Shown here: positions 1 through 8,194 of the stretch, piece by piece
Layout of the letters: each line of letters starts with the position of its first letter
Numbering within the stretch: position 1 is the stretch's first letter
Source: Massilia rubra
GTDB lineage: Bacteria > Pseudomonadota > Gammaproteobacteria > Burkholderiales > Burkholderiaceae_D
Reading direction: 5' to 3'
Length of the DNA: 64,000 nt
Assembly (NCBI RefSeq): GCF_011682065.1
Contig: NZ_VUYU01000002.1
Location: 310,001-374,000 of the forward strand
Program-made: the position numbers and the translations under genes
The notes under the pieces: generated by a model
Databases searched by the model: none
Seen by the model: only the letters and a program-made list of their open reading frames with translations
Told to the model about the DNA's origin: nothing

Positions 1-30
1 AATCGCCAGAATGGCCAGTGCACGTTTCAT
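1..30 (-). CDS. Start of an exported protein, cut by the window edge
   Basis: Reading leftward, an ATG at 30 follows a good ribosome binding site (CTGGAG, about 6 bases upstream) and opens with MKRALAILAI, the positively charged start and hydrophobic run of a Sec signal peptide. Only ten codons lie in the window, so the mature protein is unknown. About 115 bases separate this start from the end of the alpha/beta hydrolase gene on the same strand, so it may be the last gene of that transcript. Confidence 0.55.
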   Translation of the reverse strand, partial: MKRALAILAI

Positions 31-146
31 GTGGTCTCCAGGGTTGAAACAGCGGGAACCAGCAGTGTGCAATGCCATTCTTGATAATTGTCAAAGCTGC
101 ATCGCGTAGCAAAAAACGCCACCGCGCGTAGCAGCCGGACGCACGA

Positions 147-1076
147 TTACAGGTTTTTCAGGAAGCGGGCGATGGCCTCGTTCACCTGTTCCGGCTGGTC
201 GATCATGGCGAAGTGCCGGGCCGGCGCCACCGTGACCACCTGCGCTGTCGGCGCCGCCTCGATCAGCGAGGCGTAGTAGGCCTTCTTGGTCTCTTCGGTC
301 AGCTCGTGGGTGCTGGCGTCGGCATCGAAGTACGGCGCGATCAGGAGCACCGGCGCGCTGATCTTCGACAGCGCCGGGCGCAGGTCCATGGCGAACGTTT
401 CGGCCATATACTGCAGCACCGCGCCCGGATCGCTGCGCGCACTCAGTTTGGCCAGTTCGTCGGCGCGCGCCATGTCCATCACGCCGATGCCGCGCATGTA
501 GTCCTGCTGTTGCGCGGCGAACGCGCGCTGGTCGCCCGGCACCATGCGGCGCGCCAGTTGCTGCGCCATCTGCTCGCGCTGGCGCGGCGTCAGGTCTTCG
601 GCGCCGGGGAAGACCGGCAAGCCGTCGATGCTGATCACGCCGCCGATATCTTGCGGGCGCTGCGCCGCCAGCGAGAAGGCCAGCACGCCGCCCAGGCTGT
701 GCCCGACCAGCACCGGCTTGACCAGTTTGCGCGTGTCGATCAGTTGCGCCAGCGCGCGCTGGGCCGCTTCCATTTGCTTGCCCGGCGCCGGCGCGCGGCC
801 GTCGAAGCCGGGCAGGGTGACGATGTATACGCTGTACTCGCCCATGAAGCGGCGCGCCGTGCCTTGCCAGGCCCAGGACCCGCTGGCCAGGCCCGGAATG
901 AGGATCAGGGCGCGCTTGCCCTTGCCGTGCCGTTCGACCTGCATGGCGCCGATGTCGAAGCGTTCGGCCGGAACGAGGGTGGCGGCAAAGCGGTTGCTTG
1001 TGATCGGTGGCGCATCGGCGGCGAAAGCGGGCGCGCTGGCCGCGAACATCAGTGCGATGACAAAACGAACAATCAT
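147..1076 (-). CDS. Secreted alpha/beta hydrolase
   Basis: This 309-residue protein starts with a Sec signal peptide (about residues 1-19, ending AFA-A), so it should act in the periplasm or outside. The rest is a typical alpha/beta hydrolase: an oxyanion-side PGLASGSWAW stretch near residue 61, the nucleophile elbow GHSLGG with Ser127, and a late ARHF motif with His288 as likely catalytic histidine. The acid is probably an Asp near 251-253. Substrate cannot be read from sequence; esterase, lipase-like and hydrolytic detoxification roles are all possible. Its ATG overlaps the stop of the XRE regulator (ATGA), so it is the last gene of a tightly coupled three-gene operon read from about 1690. 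Confidence 0.9.
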   Translation of the reverse strand: MIVRFVIALMFAASAPAFAADAPPITSNRFAATLVPAERFDIGAMQVERHGKGKRALILIPGLASGSWAWQGTARRFMGEYSVYIVTLPGFDGRAPAPGKQMEAAQRALAQLIDTRKLVKPVLVGHSLGGVLAFSLAAQRPQDIGGVISIDGLPVFPGAEDLTPRQREQMAQQLARRMVPGDQRAFAAQQQDYMRGIGVMDMARADELAKLSARSDPGAVLQYMAETFAMDLRPALSKISAPVLLIAPYFDADASTHELTEETKKAYYASLIEAAPTAQVVTVAPARHFAMIDQPEQVNEAIARFLKNL

Positions 1077-1276
1077 GGTGTCTCCTGGTCGGGATGGAAA
1101 ATGGATTCGAGCGGTTGCGCGAACATCCGGGCGATGGCAAACGCCAGCGGCAGGCTCGGGTCGTAGCGCCCGGTTTCGATGGCGTTGACGGTCTGGCGCG
1201 ATACCTTCAGCAGGTCGGCCAGGTGCGCCTGGCTCCAGCCATGCCGCGCGCGCAAGTCGCGGATGGTGTTGTTCAT
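1073..1276 (-). CDS. Small XRE-type helix-turn-helix regulator
   Basis: A 67-residue single-domain Cro/CI-like DNA-binding protein beginning MNNTIRDLRARHGW. The HTH is obvious (WSQAHLADLLKVSRQTVNAIE), followed by the usual YDPSLPLAFAIARMF helix and a short tail ending FHPDQETP. It is the short regulator type usually found beside a small multi-pass membrane protein, as here. A longer in-frame extension to 1336 is unlikely, because the ATG at 1276 overlaps the stop of the upstream membrane gene (ATGA) and the extension has no family similarity. Twin repeats at 1675-1693 and 1715-1733 cover the operon promoter and are the likely autoregulatory operators (inference). Confidence 0.92.
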   Translation of the reverse strand: MNNTIRDLRARHGWSQAHLADLLKVSRQTVNAIETGRYDPSLPLAFAIARMFAQPLESIFHPDQETP

Positions 1277-1659
1277 TGGTTTGTAATCTTGCGCACCAAA
1301 ACGATCAGGAGCCAGCTGACGGCCATGACCGGCCACACCACGAACATCGACACGCGCGGAAAGCCCGCCAGCTCAAGGAAGCCGTAGCTGAAGGTCAGGC
1401 TGGCCGTGATGGCGGCGGCAATCGCGATGTTTTGCAGCGTCACCATGCGTACGAATTCGTCCACGCGGCGCATCTGGCGCACGATCGCCCACACGGCCAG
1501 CGCCACGCCGATCACGGGAATGGCCAGGATCAGCGTGCGCGCCGGCCCGTTGGGCAGGTTTTTGCCAAACACGATCGACAAGGTCAGCAGCAGCCAATAG
1601 ACGCCAATGGCGCCGAACAGCTCGCGCAGGTAGCGCTGGCCGATGACTTTTTCGTGCAT
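1273..1659 (-). CDS. Four-helix inner-membrane protein of the XRE operon
   Basis: A 128-residue hydrophobic protein (MHEKVIGQRYLREL) with four predicted transmembrane helices, at about residues 9-28, 39-60, 74-96 and 103-121. The start at 1659 is chosen because AAGGAG lies just upstream; a TTG seven codons earlier would place that Shine-Dalgarno inside the gene. No enzymatic motif is visible. It is first in the operon, overlapping the XRE regulator by four bases. Pairing of a small membrane protein with a short XRE regulator is a recurring arrangement, but its function is not known to me. Confidence 0.85.
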   Translation of the reverse strand: MHEKVIGQRYLRELFGAIGVYWLLLTLSIVFGKNLPNGPARTLILAIPVIGVALAVWAIVRQMRRVDEFVRMVTLQNIAIAAAITASLTFSYGFLELAGFPRVSMFVVWPVMAVSWLLIVLVRKITNQ

Positions 1660-1674
1660 TTTTATCTCCTTGAT

Positions 1675-1693
1675 TGTCAAGCTTGCTTTACAT
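1675..1693. promoter_or_regulatory. Operator-like repeat A of the XRE operon
   Basis: A 19-bp element, on the minus strand ATGTAAAGCAAGCTTGACA, lying across the -10 and transcription start. It matches repeat B (1715-1733) at all but three central positions, with the centres 40 bp apart. Likely bound by the XRE protein encoded downstream (inference). Confidence 0.6.
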
Positions 1694-1720
1694 GGTAGGC
1701 AGCGCTGCGCGTGATGTCAA
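1692..1720 (-). promoter_or_regulatory. Sigma-70 promoter of the membrane protein/XRE/hydrolase operon
   Basis: On the minus strand there is a perfect -35 TTGACA (1720-1715), a 17-base spacer and a -10 TACCAT (1697-1692). This lies about 33 bases upstream of the ATG at 1659. Both hexamers overlap the two 19-bp repeats described separately, which suggests direct repression. Confidence 0.65.
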
Positions 1721-1733
1721 GCAAGCTTTACAT
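1715..1733. promoter_or_regulatory. Operator-like repeat B of the XRE operon
   Basis: The second 19-bp element, on the minus strand ATGTAAAGCTTGCTTGACA. Its last six bases are the -35 hexamer TTGACA. It has the same orientation as repeat A and differs only in the core (TTG versus AAG). Confidence 0.6.
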
Positions 1734-1796
1734 CTATTTTCAGCCTCCCGAAGTCGACTACAATGCGGGTCGTCCAACCGCCGCACCGAGAATGCC

Positions 1797-3035
1797 ATGC
1801 CCGAAATTCCTACCCAAGCCCGCGTCGCCGTCATCGGCGGCGGTCCGGCCGGCCTGATGGCCGCCGAAGTGTTGAGCCAGGGCGGGGTGGCGGTCGACCT
1901 GTACGACGCCATGCCCTCGGTCGGGCGCAAATTCCTGTTGGCGGGCAAGGGCGGCATGAATATCACGCACGCGGAGCCGGCCCTTGCATTCGGCCAGCGC
2001 TATGGCGCGCGCGCCGGCCAGGTGGCGCCGTGGCTGGCGCTGTTCGGTGCGCAGGCGGTGCGCGACTGGATCCACGGCCTTGGCGTGGACACGTTCGTGG
2101 GCACCTCCGGGCGCGTGTTCCCGACCGATATGAAGGCCGCGCCCCTGCTGCGCGCCTGGCTGCACCGCCTGCGCGAGGGCGGGGTGCGATTTCACATGCG
2201 CCATCGCTGGCTGGGCTGGAACGGCGCCGCGCTGCGCTTCGCCACCCCGGACGGCGAGCGTGAAGCGACCTTCGACGCGGTCATCCTGGCGCTGGGCGGC
2301 GCGAGCTGGGCGCGCCTGGGGTCGGACGGCGCCTGGGTGCCGCTCTTGCAAGAGCGCGCGGTGCCGGTGGCGCCGCTGGCGCCGTCGAACTGCGGTTTCG
2401 ACACCGACTGGAGCGCGCATTTCAGCAGCCGCCACGCGGGCGCGCCGCTCACCACCGTGGCGGTCACCGCGCTCGGCGCCGACGGCGCCCCGCACAAGCG
2501 CCAGGGCCAGTTCGTCATCACCGCCGGCGGGGTCGAAGGCAGTTTGATTTACGCCTTGTCGGCCGGCCTGCGCGAGCAGATCGCCGCCAACGGCAGCGCC
2601 ACCATCTGGCTCGACCTGGCGCCCGACTTCAGCGCTGACAAGGTGTTCGATGAAGTGACGCGCCCGCGCGGGTCGCGCTCGATGTCGAGCCATCTGCAAA
2701 GCCGGCTGGGGATCAAGGGCGTCAAGTCGGGATTGCTGCGCGAATGCCTGTCGGCGGCCGAATTCGGCGACCCGGCGCGCCTGGCGCAGGCGCTGAAAAT
2801 GCTGCCCGTGGTGTTACAACGCGCGCGCCCGATCGACGAGGCGATCAGCAGCGCCGGCGGGGTGCGCTTCGACGCGCTCGACGCCAACGCCATGCTGCGC
2901 GCCGTGCCGGGCGTGTTCGCCGCCGGCGAAATGATCGACTGGGAGGCGCCCACCGGCGGTTACCTGCTCACCGCCTGCTTCGCCAGCGGCCGCGCCGCCG
3001 GCCTCGGCGCCCTGGAGTGGCTCACTCGAAACTGA
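1797..3035 (+). CDS. BaiN/HI0933-like FAD-dependent oxidoreductase (TIGR03862-type)
   Basis: A 412-residue flavoprotein. The N-terminal Rossmann motif VIGGGPAGLMAAE (about residues 10-22) binds FAD ADP. It is followed by GRKFLLAGKGGMN, the signature of the HI0933/BaiN family, and ends with SAGGVRFDALD and GEMIDWEAPTGGYLL near residues 361-390, the conserved C-terminal FAD contact. The ATG at 1797 is chosen because the Rossmann fold begins immediately after it; an upstream TTG frame would add unrelated residues over the XRE promoter. Physiological substrate is unknown; related proteins are annotated as NAD(P)/FAD oxidoreductases. It is read away from the XRE operon and ends 14 bases inside the convergent downstream gene. 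Confidence 0.92.
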   Translation: MPEIPTQARVAVIGGGPAGLMAAEVLSQGGVAVDLYDAMPSVGRKFLLAGKGGMNITHAEPALAFGQRYGARAGQVAPWLALFGAQAVRDWIHGLGVDTFVGTSGRVFPTDMKAAPLLRAWLHRLREGGVRFHMRHRWLGWNGAALRFATPDGEREATFDAVILALGGASWARLGSDGAWVPLLQERAVPVAPLAPSNCGFDTDWSAHFSSRHAGAPLTTVAVTALGADGAPHKRQGQFVITAGGVEGSLIYALSAGLREQIAANGSATIWLDLAPDFSADKVFDEVTRPRGSRSMSSHLQSRLGIKGVKSGLLRECLSAAEFGDPARLAQALKMLPVVLQRARPIDEAISSAGGVRFDALDANAMLRAVPGVFAAGEMIDWEAPTGGYLLTACFASGRAAGLGALEWLTRN

Positions 3036-3828
3036 CGTCGCCCGAGCCGTTGCGGGTGATGTTGCGCTCGTCCGGATTGCCATGCACGCTGATGTCGCCG
3101 CTGCCGCGCAGGTTGACCGAGGCGCTTTTGCGGGCCTGCACGATGGCGCTGCCGGAACCCATCAGGTCGATGGTGACGGCGTCCGCGCTCAGGTGCTCGG
3201 CGTCCAGGTCGCCCGAACCCATCTGCGACACCTTGAACGCTTTCGCCGCGCCCACCACCGTCATGCTGCCCGAACCGACTACGCTGACATCGACCTTGTC
3301 GCTGCTGCCGCCGTTCAGTTCAATGTCGCCGCTGCCTTGCAGTTCGGCTTCCACTTCACGGTAGCGGCCATTGAACTTGACGTTGCCGGAGCCGTGCAAT
3401 TGCAGTTCCAGCTTGTCGCCGTTGAAGCCATTGACGGTGCTGTCGCCGCTGCCCCGGATCTGCAGGGTCTCGAGCGCGGGCAGCACCAGCACCACTTGCA
3501 GCGGCTGTTTATGGTGCAGCAGCATGCCCTTGGTATCGATATGCAGATTGCCCCCTTCGCTGACGGTCTCCACATTGCCCAGCAGGCGCTGTTCGCCGCG
3601 CACCGTCAGCGACGGCACCGCGCCCTGGCGCAGGGTCATGTCGATCGGGCCGCCGAGGGTGATGGTGGTGATGTTGGCGGCCACGGCGCGCGTTTCGCTG
3701 GCGAGCATGCGGCCTTCGGGATTGTTGGGGCGGGTCGTGCCCTGGGCGCGCAGCATGCCGTAGAACAGGCCGATCAGCACGAACGCGAGGAGCAGCAGGC
3801 CGAAGCCGACTTTGAGTAGTGAGCGCAT
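3022..3828 (-). CDS. Membrane-anchored DUF2807 (GIN domain) protein
   Basis: A 268-residue protein with an N-terminal transmembrane or signal-anchor helix (about residues 6-26). A right-handed beta-helix-like DUF2807 domain follows, built of repeated turns ending in GSGD or GSGS (for example IRGSGDSTVNGF, LQGSGDIELNG, LMGSGSAIVQA). The domain is thought to sit in the periplasm; its role is poorly understood. The start at 3828 has GGAG seven bases upstream. The upstream DUF1700 gene ends 20 bases before, so the two are probably co-transcribed, a common pairing of HAAS/DUF1700 and GIN-domain proteins. Its stop overlaps the 3' end of the convergent flavoprotein gene. Confidence 0.88.
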   Translation of the reverse strand: MRSLLKVGFGLLLLAFVLIGLFYGMLRAQGTTRPNNPEGRMLASETRAVAANITTITLGGPIDMTLRQGAVPSLTVRGEQRLLGNVETVSEGGNLHIDTKGMLLHHKQPLQVVLVLPALETLQIRGSGDSTVNGFNGDKLELQLHGSGNVKFNGRYREVEAELQGSGDIELNGGSSDKVDVSVVGSGSMTVVGAAKAFKVSQMGSGDLDAEHLSADAVTIDLMGSGSAIVQARKSASVNLRGSGDISVHGNPDERNITRNGSGDVSFE

Positions 3829-3848
3829 CAGATTCTCCGGTTCCGGAT

Positions 3849-4814
3849 TCAGTTGCCCTTGAGCAGGGACACATTCATGTCGATATAGCGCCGGATGCCG
3901 ATCAGCGTGTATTTCGTAATGACCAGGCACAGCAGGAAGATGACAATTCCCGCCAGCACGATGCCGAGGCCGAAAAAGGTTTGGGTGGTGCGCGAACCGG
4001 GTTCGAGTTCGGTGGTGATGCGCACGCCGCGCCCGGCCGCCTCTTCGGCGCGGCGCACCACGCTGCGCCCGGCCGCCTCTTCGGCGCGGCGCACCACGCT
4101 GCGCTTCTTGTGCTGCGCGCCGCCTGCTTCCGAACCCCTCGCCGCCGCTTCCTGGGCGACCCCGCGTACCGCGTCGCCGGCTTCGCGCGCCACGCTGGCC
4201 GCTTCGCCGCTGCTGGCGACGGCTTTTTCGACCACGTCGCCGGCGTCGAGAATGGCGGCCTCGGCCTTGGCCTGTTCGTCATCGTCCTTGCTGATGCGCT
4301 CCTGGTGAAATTGCACGCCTTCCTCGCCGATGGAGACGATCGCCTGCAGCTTGTCGCGGTCTTCATCGGACGCGTTGCTGAGGATAATCTCGCGGAATGG
4401 GCCGTCGAGCACCAGTTCGTTGGCGCCCGACAGGCCGCTGGCGGTAATGGCGATGCCGGCCACGTAAAACGCCAGTCCGGCCGCGTACAGGATCGCCAGG
4501 AAGGCTGCGTACACCAGCGCCGGCACCACCATGAACAGGTTGAAAATGCCCAGGCCGACGATCGACACCAGCAGGCGCAGCAGGTTGGAGGGATTTTTCT
4601 TTTGCTCGAAAGAATGCATGTGCACACTGGCGCGCAGGGTCATGGCGATCTTTTTCGGCTCGTCCAGTTCGGCGGCCACGTCTTCTTCGGTGCGGCCGGC
4701 GGCCACGCCGTCGACGAAGCGCTGTTCGTAATAGGCCAGGGTCTTGGCCTGGGTGTCGGCGGAAATGCCCGCCATGGCGCGCCGCAGCGCGTCGAGATAT
4801 TCGAGTTTGCCCAT
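3849..4814 (-). CDS. DUF1700 (HAAS) membrane protein
   Basis: A 321-residue protein with an N-terminal HAAS/DUF1700 helical domain (MGKLEYLDALRRAMAG through LDEPKKIAMTLRA, about residues 1-60). Membrane helices lie near 80-125, a long soluble charged middle segment (about 140-260) contains two 12-residue copies of a VVRRAEEAAGRS unit, and a final transmembrane helix (about 283-303) is followed by a short tail. DUF1700 proteins often pair with PadR regulators and envelope stress genes; no PadR gene is next to it here. It lies between a 45-residue membrane peptide (18-base gap) and the GIN-domain gene (20-base gap), suggesting a three-gene envelope operon. Confidence 0.85.
   Translation of the reverse strand: MGKLEYLDALRRAMAGISADTQAKTLAYYEQRFVDGVAAGRTEEDVAAELDEPKKIAMTLRASVHMHSFEQKKNPSNLLRLLVSIVGLGIFNLFMVVPALVYAAFLAILYAAGLAFYVAGIAITASGLSGANELVLDGPFREIILSNASDEDRDKLQAIVSIGEEGVQFHQERISKDDDEQAKAEAAILDAGDVVEKAVASSGEAASVAREAGDAVRGVAQEAAARGSEAGGAQHKKRSVVRRAEEAAGRSVVRRAEEAAGRGVRITTELEPGSRTTQTFFGLGIVLAGIVIFLLCLVITKYTLIGIRRYIDMNVSLLKGN
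4030..4102. repeat. Perfect 36-bp tandem duplication within the DUF1700 gene
   Basis: The 36-bp unit at 4031-4066 is repeated without change at 4067-4102. The period is a multiple of three, so the frame is kept and the protein gains one extra 12-residue RRAEEAAG-containing unit. Perfect identity implies a recent or actively maintained duplication. Confidence 0.9.
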
Positions 4815-4832
4815 GATGATCGCCTGGTTGGA

Positions 4833-4970
4833 TCAGGAGTGGCTCAGCGCCACGCCCGAATGGAAAATCTGCAAGTCGCCGCCGAGCAAGTGCGGCATGA
4901 CGATAACAAAGGTACTCGCGGCAACAAAAGCCAGTAAAGCGAGTGCGCGCAGTCCGAGTGCGATGTTCAT
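4833..4970 (-). CDS. Small single-span membrane peptide
   Basis: A 45-residue ORF (MNIALGLRALALLAFVAAS...) with one transmembrane helix (about residues 5-27) and a short polar tail ending SGVALSHS. The ATG at 4970 has only a weak GGACAG upstream. It ends 18 bases before the DUF1700 gene on the same strand, and its composition and spacing fit a small operon leader membrane protein. No homologue is recognised, so it is listed as probable rather than certain. Confidence 0.5.
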   Translation of the reverse strand: MNIALGLRALALLAFVAASTFVIVMPHLLGGDLQIFHSGVALSHS

Positions 4971-5094
4971 GTGCTGTCCGTGTAAAAAACCTGTTTCGAT
5001 GGTGCTACTGTACGAAAACGGACAGCTCAGCTCCAGCGGAATGCGACAGGCTGCACTTTGAGCGCCGCAAACGACCAAATCGGGGGACAGTCGT

Positions 5095-6423
5095 TCATTT
5101 GCTCTTGCTTGTGAGCAGGCGGGCGGCGGCCACGCCGCTGCGCACGGCCGACTCGATGGTGGCCGGATAGTCGCTGGCGGTGTAGTCGCCGGCCAGCGCC
5201 AGGCGCGCCAGGCCGGTGGCGTTGGGCGGGCGCGCCAGGCCCGGCGTGCAGGCGAAGGTGGCGCGTTTTTCGCTGATCACCTGGACCCAGTCGGGCCGCG
5301 CCAGTTCGGGGCGTTGCAACACGGCGGCCAACTGGCCGGCAACGGCCTGGGCCAGCGCTTCGCGTCCCGGTTCCGAGGCTGCGCCCGAGGCGCTGATGAC
5401 GACGGAGAACATGCCGGCCTGGGCAGGGTCGAGCTGGCCGCGATCGAACACGAACTGGCCCCAGTGGCCGCTGGCGGCATTGTCGCGCAGGGCGTAGAAG
5501 GGCAGTTCCAGGCGCGTGGACGCCGGATATTGCAAATAGCAGGTGGTGATCGGCTCGTACTCGAAGCGCCCGAGCGCGGCCGCCACCTCAGGCGCGCCGG
5601 CTTGTTCCAGCAATAGGGCGGCGGCCGGCGGCGGCGTGGCGATGACCACGGCGTCGAACGGCTCGCCGTCGCCAAGCAGCCAGCCGCCCTTGTCCGCGGC
5701 GAGCGAGGCGACCTTGGCGCCCGCGCGCACGCTGCCGCCGCGGCTTTCGACGAAGGCGGCGGCGGCCACCGGAAACAGCGCGCTCAGGTCCAGGCGCGGC
5801 AGCAACATGTCGGAACTGGAGCGGGCAGCGCCCAGGCTGTCGCGCAGCACGGCCAGAAACACCTGGGCCGAGGCGCGCTCGGGCGCGGTGTTGAGCGCGG
5901 CCAGGCACAGCGGCCGCCACATCAGTTCGATCAGGCGGTCGGTCTGGTCGTAGCGTTCCAGCAGTTCGCTGACGCTGCAGTCGGTGTGCAGGCGCCAGTC
6001 CATCCAGCGCGCGGTCGAGGAAAAGCGCGCCAGCGCCATCTTGTCGGCAAAGTCGAGGCCGTCGGCGCGCAGCAGGGCGATCGCCAGGTGCAAGGGCGCC
6101 GGCAGGCGCGGGGCCACGAAATCCATGCCGCCGCTGTCCTTGGGGTAGCGCATCTGCAAGGGCAGGTGCAGCATGGCGGCGCCGGTGTCGATGCCCACCA
6201 CGCGCATCAGGCGCAGCGATTCCTTGTAGGCGCCCAGCAAAATATGCTGGCCGTTATCGAGCTGGCGGCCCTGGACCTCGACCGCGCGCGCCCGTCCGCC
6301 GAGTGTGCGGGCCGCTTCGAACAAGCTGACCTTGCAGCCGGCGCGGGCCAGTTCGACGGCCGCGCTGCAACCGGCCCAGCCGGCGCCGATGACGGCGACT
6401 GTTACGGCAGCGGCGTCAGCCAC
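5095..6423 (-). CDS. hpnE: Hydroxysqualene dehydroxylase HpnE
   Basis: A 442-residue FAD-dependent amine-oxidase-fold enzyme. The dinucleotide motif VAVIGAGWAGCSAAVELA is at about residues 9-26 and the GGRAR motif typical of the desaturase/HpnE family follows (about 42-46), with GQHILLGAYKE soon after. HpnE reduces hydroxysqualene to squalene, the last of three steps from farnesyl diphosphate by the HpnC/D/E route. The start is GTG at 6423 and overlaps the hpnD stop by eight bases, so it is translated after HpnD. The C-terminal GDYTASDYPATIESAVRSG is the conserved FAD contact. Confidence 0.95.
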   Translation of the reverse strand: MADAAAVTVAVIGAGWAGCSAAVELARAGCKVSLFEAARTLGGRARAVEVQGRQLDNGQHILLGAYKESLRLMRVVGIDTGAAMLHLPLQMRYPKDSGGMDFVAPRLPAPLHLAIALLRADGLDFADKMALARFSSTARWMDWRLHTDCSVSELLERYDQTDRLIELMWRPLCLAALNTAPERASAQVFLAVLRDSLGAARSSSDMLLPRLDLSALFPVAAAAFVESRGGSVRAGAKVASLAADKGGWLLGDGEPFDAVVIATPPPAAALLLEQAGAPEVAAALGRFEYEPITTCYLQYPASTRLELPFYALRDNAASGHWGQFVFDRGQLDPAQAGMFSVVISASGAASEPGREALAQAVAGQLAAVLQRPELARPDWVQVISEKRATFACTPGLARPPNATGLARLALAGDYTASDYPATIESAVRSGVAAARLLTSKSK

Positions 6424-7249
6424 GGATGTAGGTCTTCCACGCCAGCCAGAGTTTGCGCAGCGGCGTGAGCGAGATGCGCTGGCTCAGGACATGGAAATTG
6501 TCGCGCTCGATCTCGTCGAGCACGGTGCGGTAGATGGCCGCCATCATCAGGCCGGGACGCTGGGCGCGCCGGTCTTCCTTGGGCAGCAGGGCGAACGCTT
6601 CGTCGTAGATTTTTTGCGCGCGTTCGGTCTGGAAACGCATCAGGTTTTCAAACTTGTCGCTGTGGCGGGCGTTGAGCAAGTCGGCCGCCGTCACGCCGAA
6701 CTGTTGCAATTCGTTCACGGGCAGGTAAATCCGGCCCTTGCGCGCGTCTTCGCCCACGTCGCGGATGATGTTGGTCAGCTGGAACGCCAGGCCCAGCTGT
6801 TCCGCGTATTCCAGGGTCTTCGGATTGCTCACGCCGAAAATGCTGGCCGACAGAATGCCGACCACGCTGGCCACGTGCCAGCAGTAGCGCTTCATGGCGG
6901 TGTAGTCGAGGTAGCGGGTCTGGTCGAGGTCCATTTCCATGCCGTCGACGATGGCCTGCATGTGCTGTTCCTGCAGATTGTAGACCGTCAGGTGCGGCTG
7001 CAAGGCTTGCGTGACCGGGTGCGTGGGCGCGCCGGCGTACATATTGGCCAGTTCGGTGCGCCACCAGGCCAGCTTGATGCGCGCGATCGACTGGTCGGTG
7101 CATTCGTCGACCGTGTCGTCCACCTCGCGGCAAAAGGCGTACAGCGCGGTGATCGCGCGGCGCCGCTCCGGTGGCAGGAACAGGAAGCTGTAATAGAAGC
7201 TGGAGCCGCTCTGGACGGTCTTTTGTTGGCAGTATTCGTCAGGAGACAT
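6416..7249 (-). CDS. hpnD: Presqualene diphosphate synthase HpnD
   Basis: A 277-residue trans-isoprenyl diphosphate synthase of the squalene/phytoene synthase fold. Both metal-binding aspartate motifs are present: DDTVD (D44, D45, D48) and RDVGED (D164, D168). HpnD joins two farnesyl diphosphates to presqualene diphosphate. The start at 7249 (MSPDEYC) has AGGAG-like spacing less clear than average; a TTG two codons earlier is the alternative. It sits 109 bases downstream of hpnC and overlaps hpnE, as in other hpnCDE clusters. Confidence 0.95.
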   Translation of the reverse strand: MSPDEYCQQKTVQSGSSFYYSFLFLPPERRRAITALYAFCREVDDTVDECTDQSIARIKLAWWRTELANMYAGAPTHPVTQALQPHLTVYNLQEQHMQAIVDGMEMDLDQTRYLDYTAMKRYCWHVASVVGILSASIFGVSNPKTLEYAEQLGLAFQLTNIIRDVGEDARKGRIYLPVNELQQFGVTAADLLNARHSDKFENLMRFQTERAQKIYDEAFALLPKEDRRAQRPGLMMAAIYRTVLDEIERDNFHVLSQRISLTPLRKLWLAWKTYIRG

Positions 7250-7358
7250 GGTCAAAAGTGCAAGGGTGCGCGAAGCGAAGCCGCTATTCTATAGCCGATG
7301 CGCCCCGGACGAGAGGGGCGATGACGGTTTTTTCACTGGCAAGGGCCGATACAGCGGT

Positions 7359-8168
7359 TCACATCCGCAGCGCGCGCCACAGAATCGCCATCCAGTCCAG
7401 CGTTTTGAGCTGCGGGCGCTGGTTAAAGACGTCGTAACCGGCTTTTTCGATTTCTTCCAGGATGCGCAAGCCGCCCTGGATTACCAGGCGCAACTCCCAG
7501 CCGATGCGGCCCGGCAAGCGGCGCGCCAGCGGGGCGCCGCTCAGCATCAGGGCGCGCGCGCGCGCCACTTCGAAGGCCATCAGCGCGCGCCAGTTGCCGC
7601 CGGTATTCTGCTGGTCGAGCTCGGCCGGTGCAACGCCGAAGCGCTGCAAGTCATCCATCGGAATGTAAATACGGTCTTTTTGGCGGTCGATGCCGACGTC
7701 TTGCAGGAAGTTGATCAGCTGCAGCGCCGAGCAAATGGCGTCCGAATCGCGCACATTGGCGTCGTCGACGGCGCCGTAGAGCGAGAGCATCAGAAGGCCG
7801 ACCGGATTGGCCGAGCGCCGGCAATAGTCGAGCAGCAGTTCAAAGTTCGGATAACGCTTGGTGTCCACATCTTGCTTGAACGCCGAGAGCAAGTCGTAAA
7901 ATGGTTGCAGCGGCAGCTTGTACTGGGCAATCACTTCGGCCAGGCGCCGGAACAGGGTGTCGCGCTGGTGCTCGCCACGGCCGATGGCGTCGAGCGCGGC
8001 TTCGTAGGCGCTCAAGGCGCTAAGGCGCTCGGGGCCGCTGGCGTCGCCTTCGTCGGCGATATCGTCCGCCGTGCGGGCAAAGGCGTAAATCGCTTCGACC
8101 GCCGGCACCAGCCGCTTGGGCAACAAAATCGAGGCGACGGGGAAATTCTCGTAGTGATCGACAGGCAT
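7359..8168 (-). CDS. hpnC: Hydroxysqualene synthase HpnC
   Basis: A 269-residue protein of the squalene/phytoene synthase fold, starting MPVDHYENFPVAS, characteristic of HpnC. Aspartate motifs DDIAD (D35, D36, D39) and QDVGID (D157, D161) are intact. HpnC turns presqualene diphosphate into hydroxysqualene, which HpnE then reduces. It is first in the hpnC-hpnD-hpnE operon, divergent from the RND efflux genes across a 152-base regulatory interval. No squalene-hopene cyclase gene lies in the window, so whether the squalene goes to hopanoids cannot be decided here. Confidence 0.95.
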   Translation of the reverse strand: MPVDHYENFPVASILLPKRLVPAVEAIYAFARTADDIADEGDASGPERLSALSAYEAALDAIGRGEHQRDTLFRRLAEVIAQYKLPLQPFYDLLSAFKQDVDTKRYPNFELLLDYCRRSANPVGLLMLSLYGAVDDANVRDSDAICSALQLINFLQDVGIDRQKDRIYIPMDDLQRFGVAPAELDQQNTGGNWRALMAFEVARARALMLSGAPLARRLPGRIGWELRLVIQGGLRILEEIEKAGYDVFNQRPQLKTLDWMAILWRALRM

Positions 8169-8176
8169 GGGTAATT

Positions 8177-8194
8177 AATGACGCAAAAGTCATT
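8177..8194. promoter_or_regulatory. Inverted repeat upstream of hpnC
   Basis: AATGAC-gcaaaa-GTCATT, perfect six-base arms, lying just upstream of the hpnC start (8168). It could be an operator for the hpn operon or part of shared divergent control. No regulator is identified. Confidence 0.35.
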
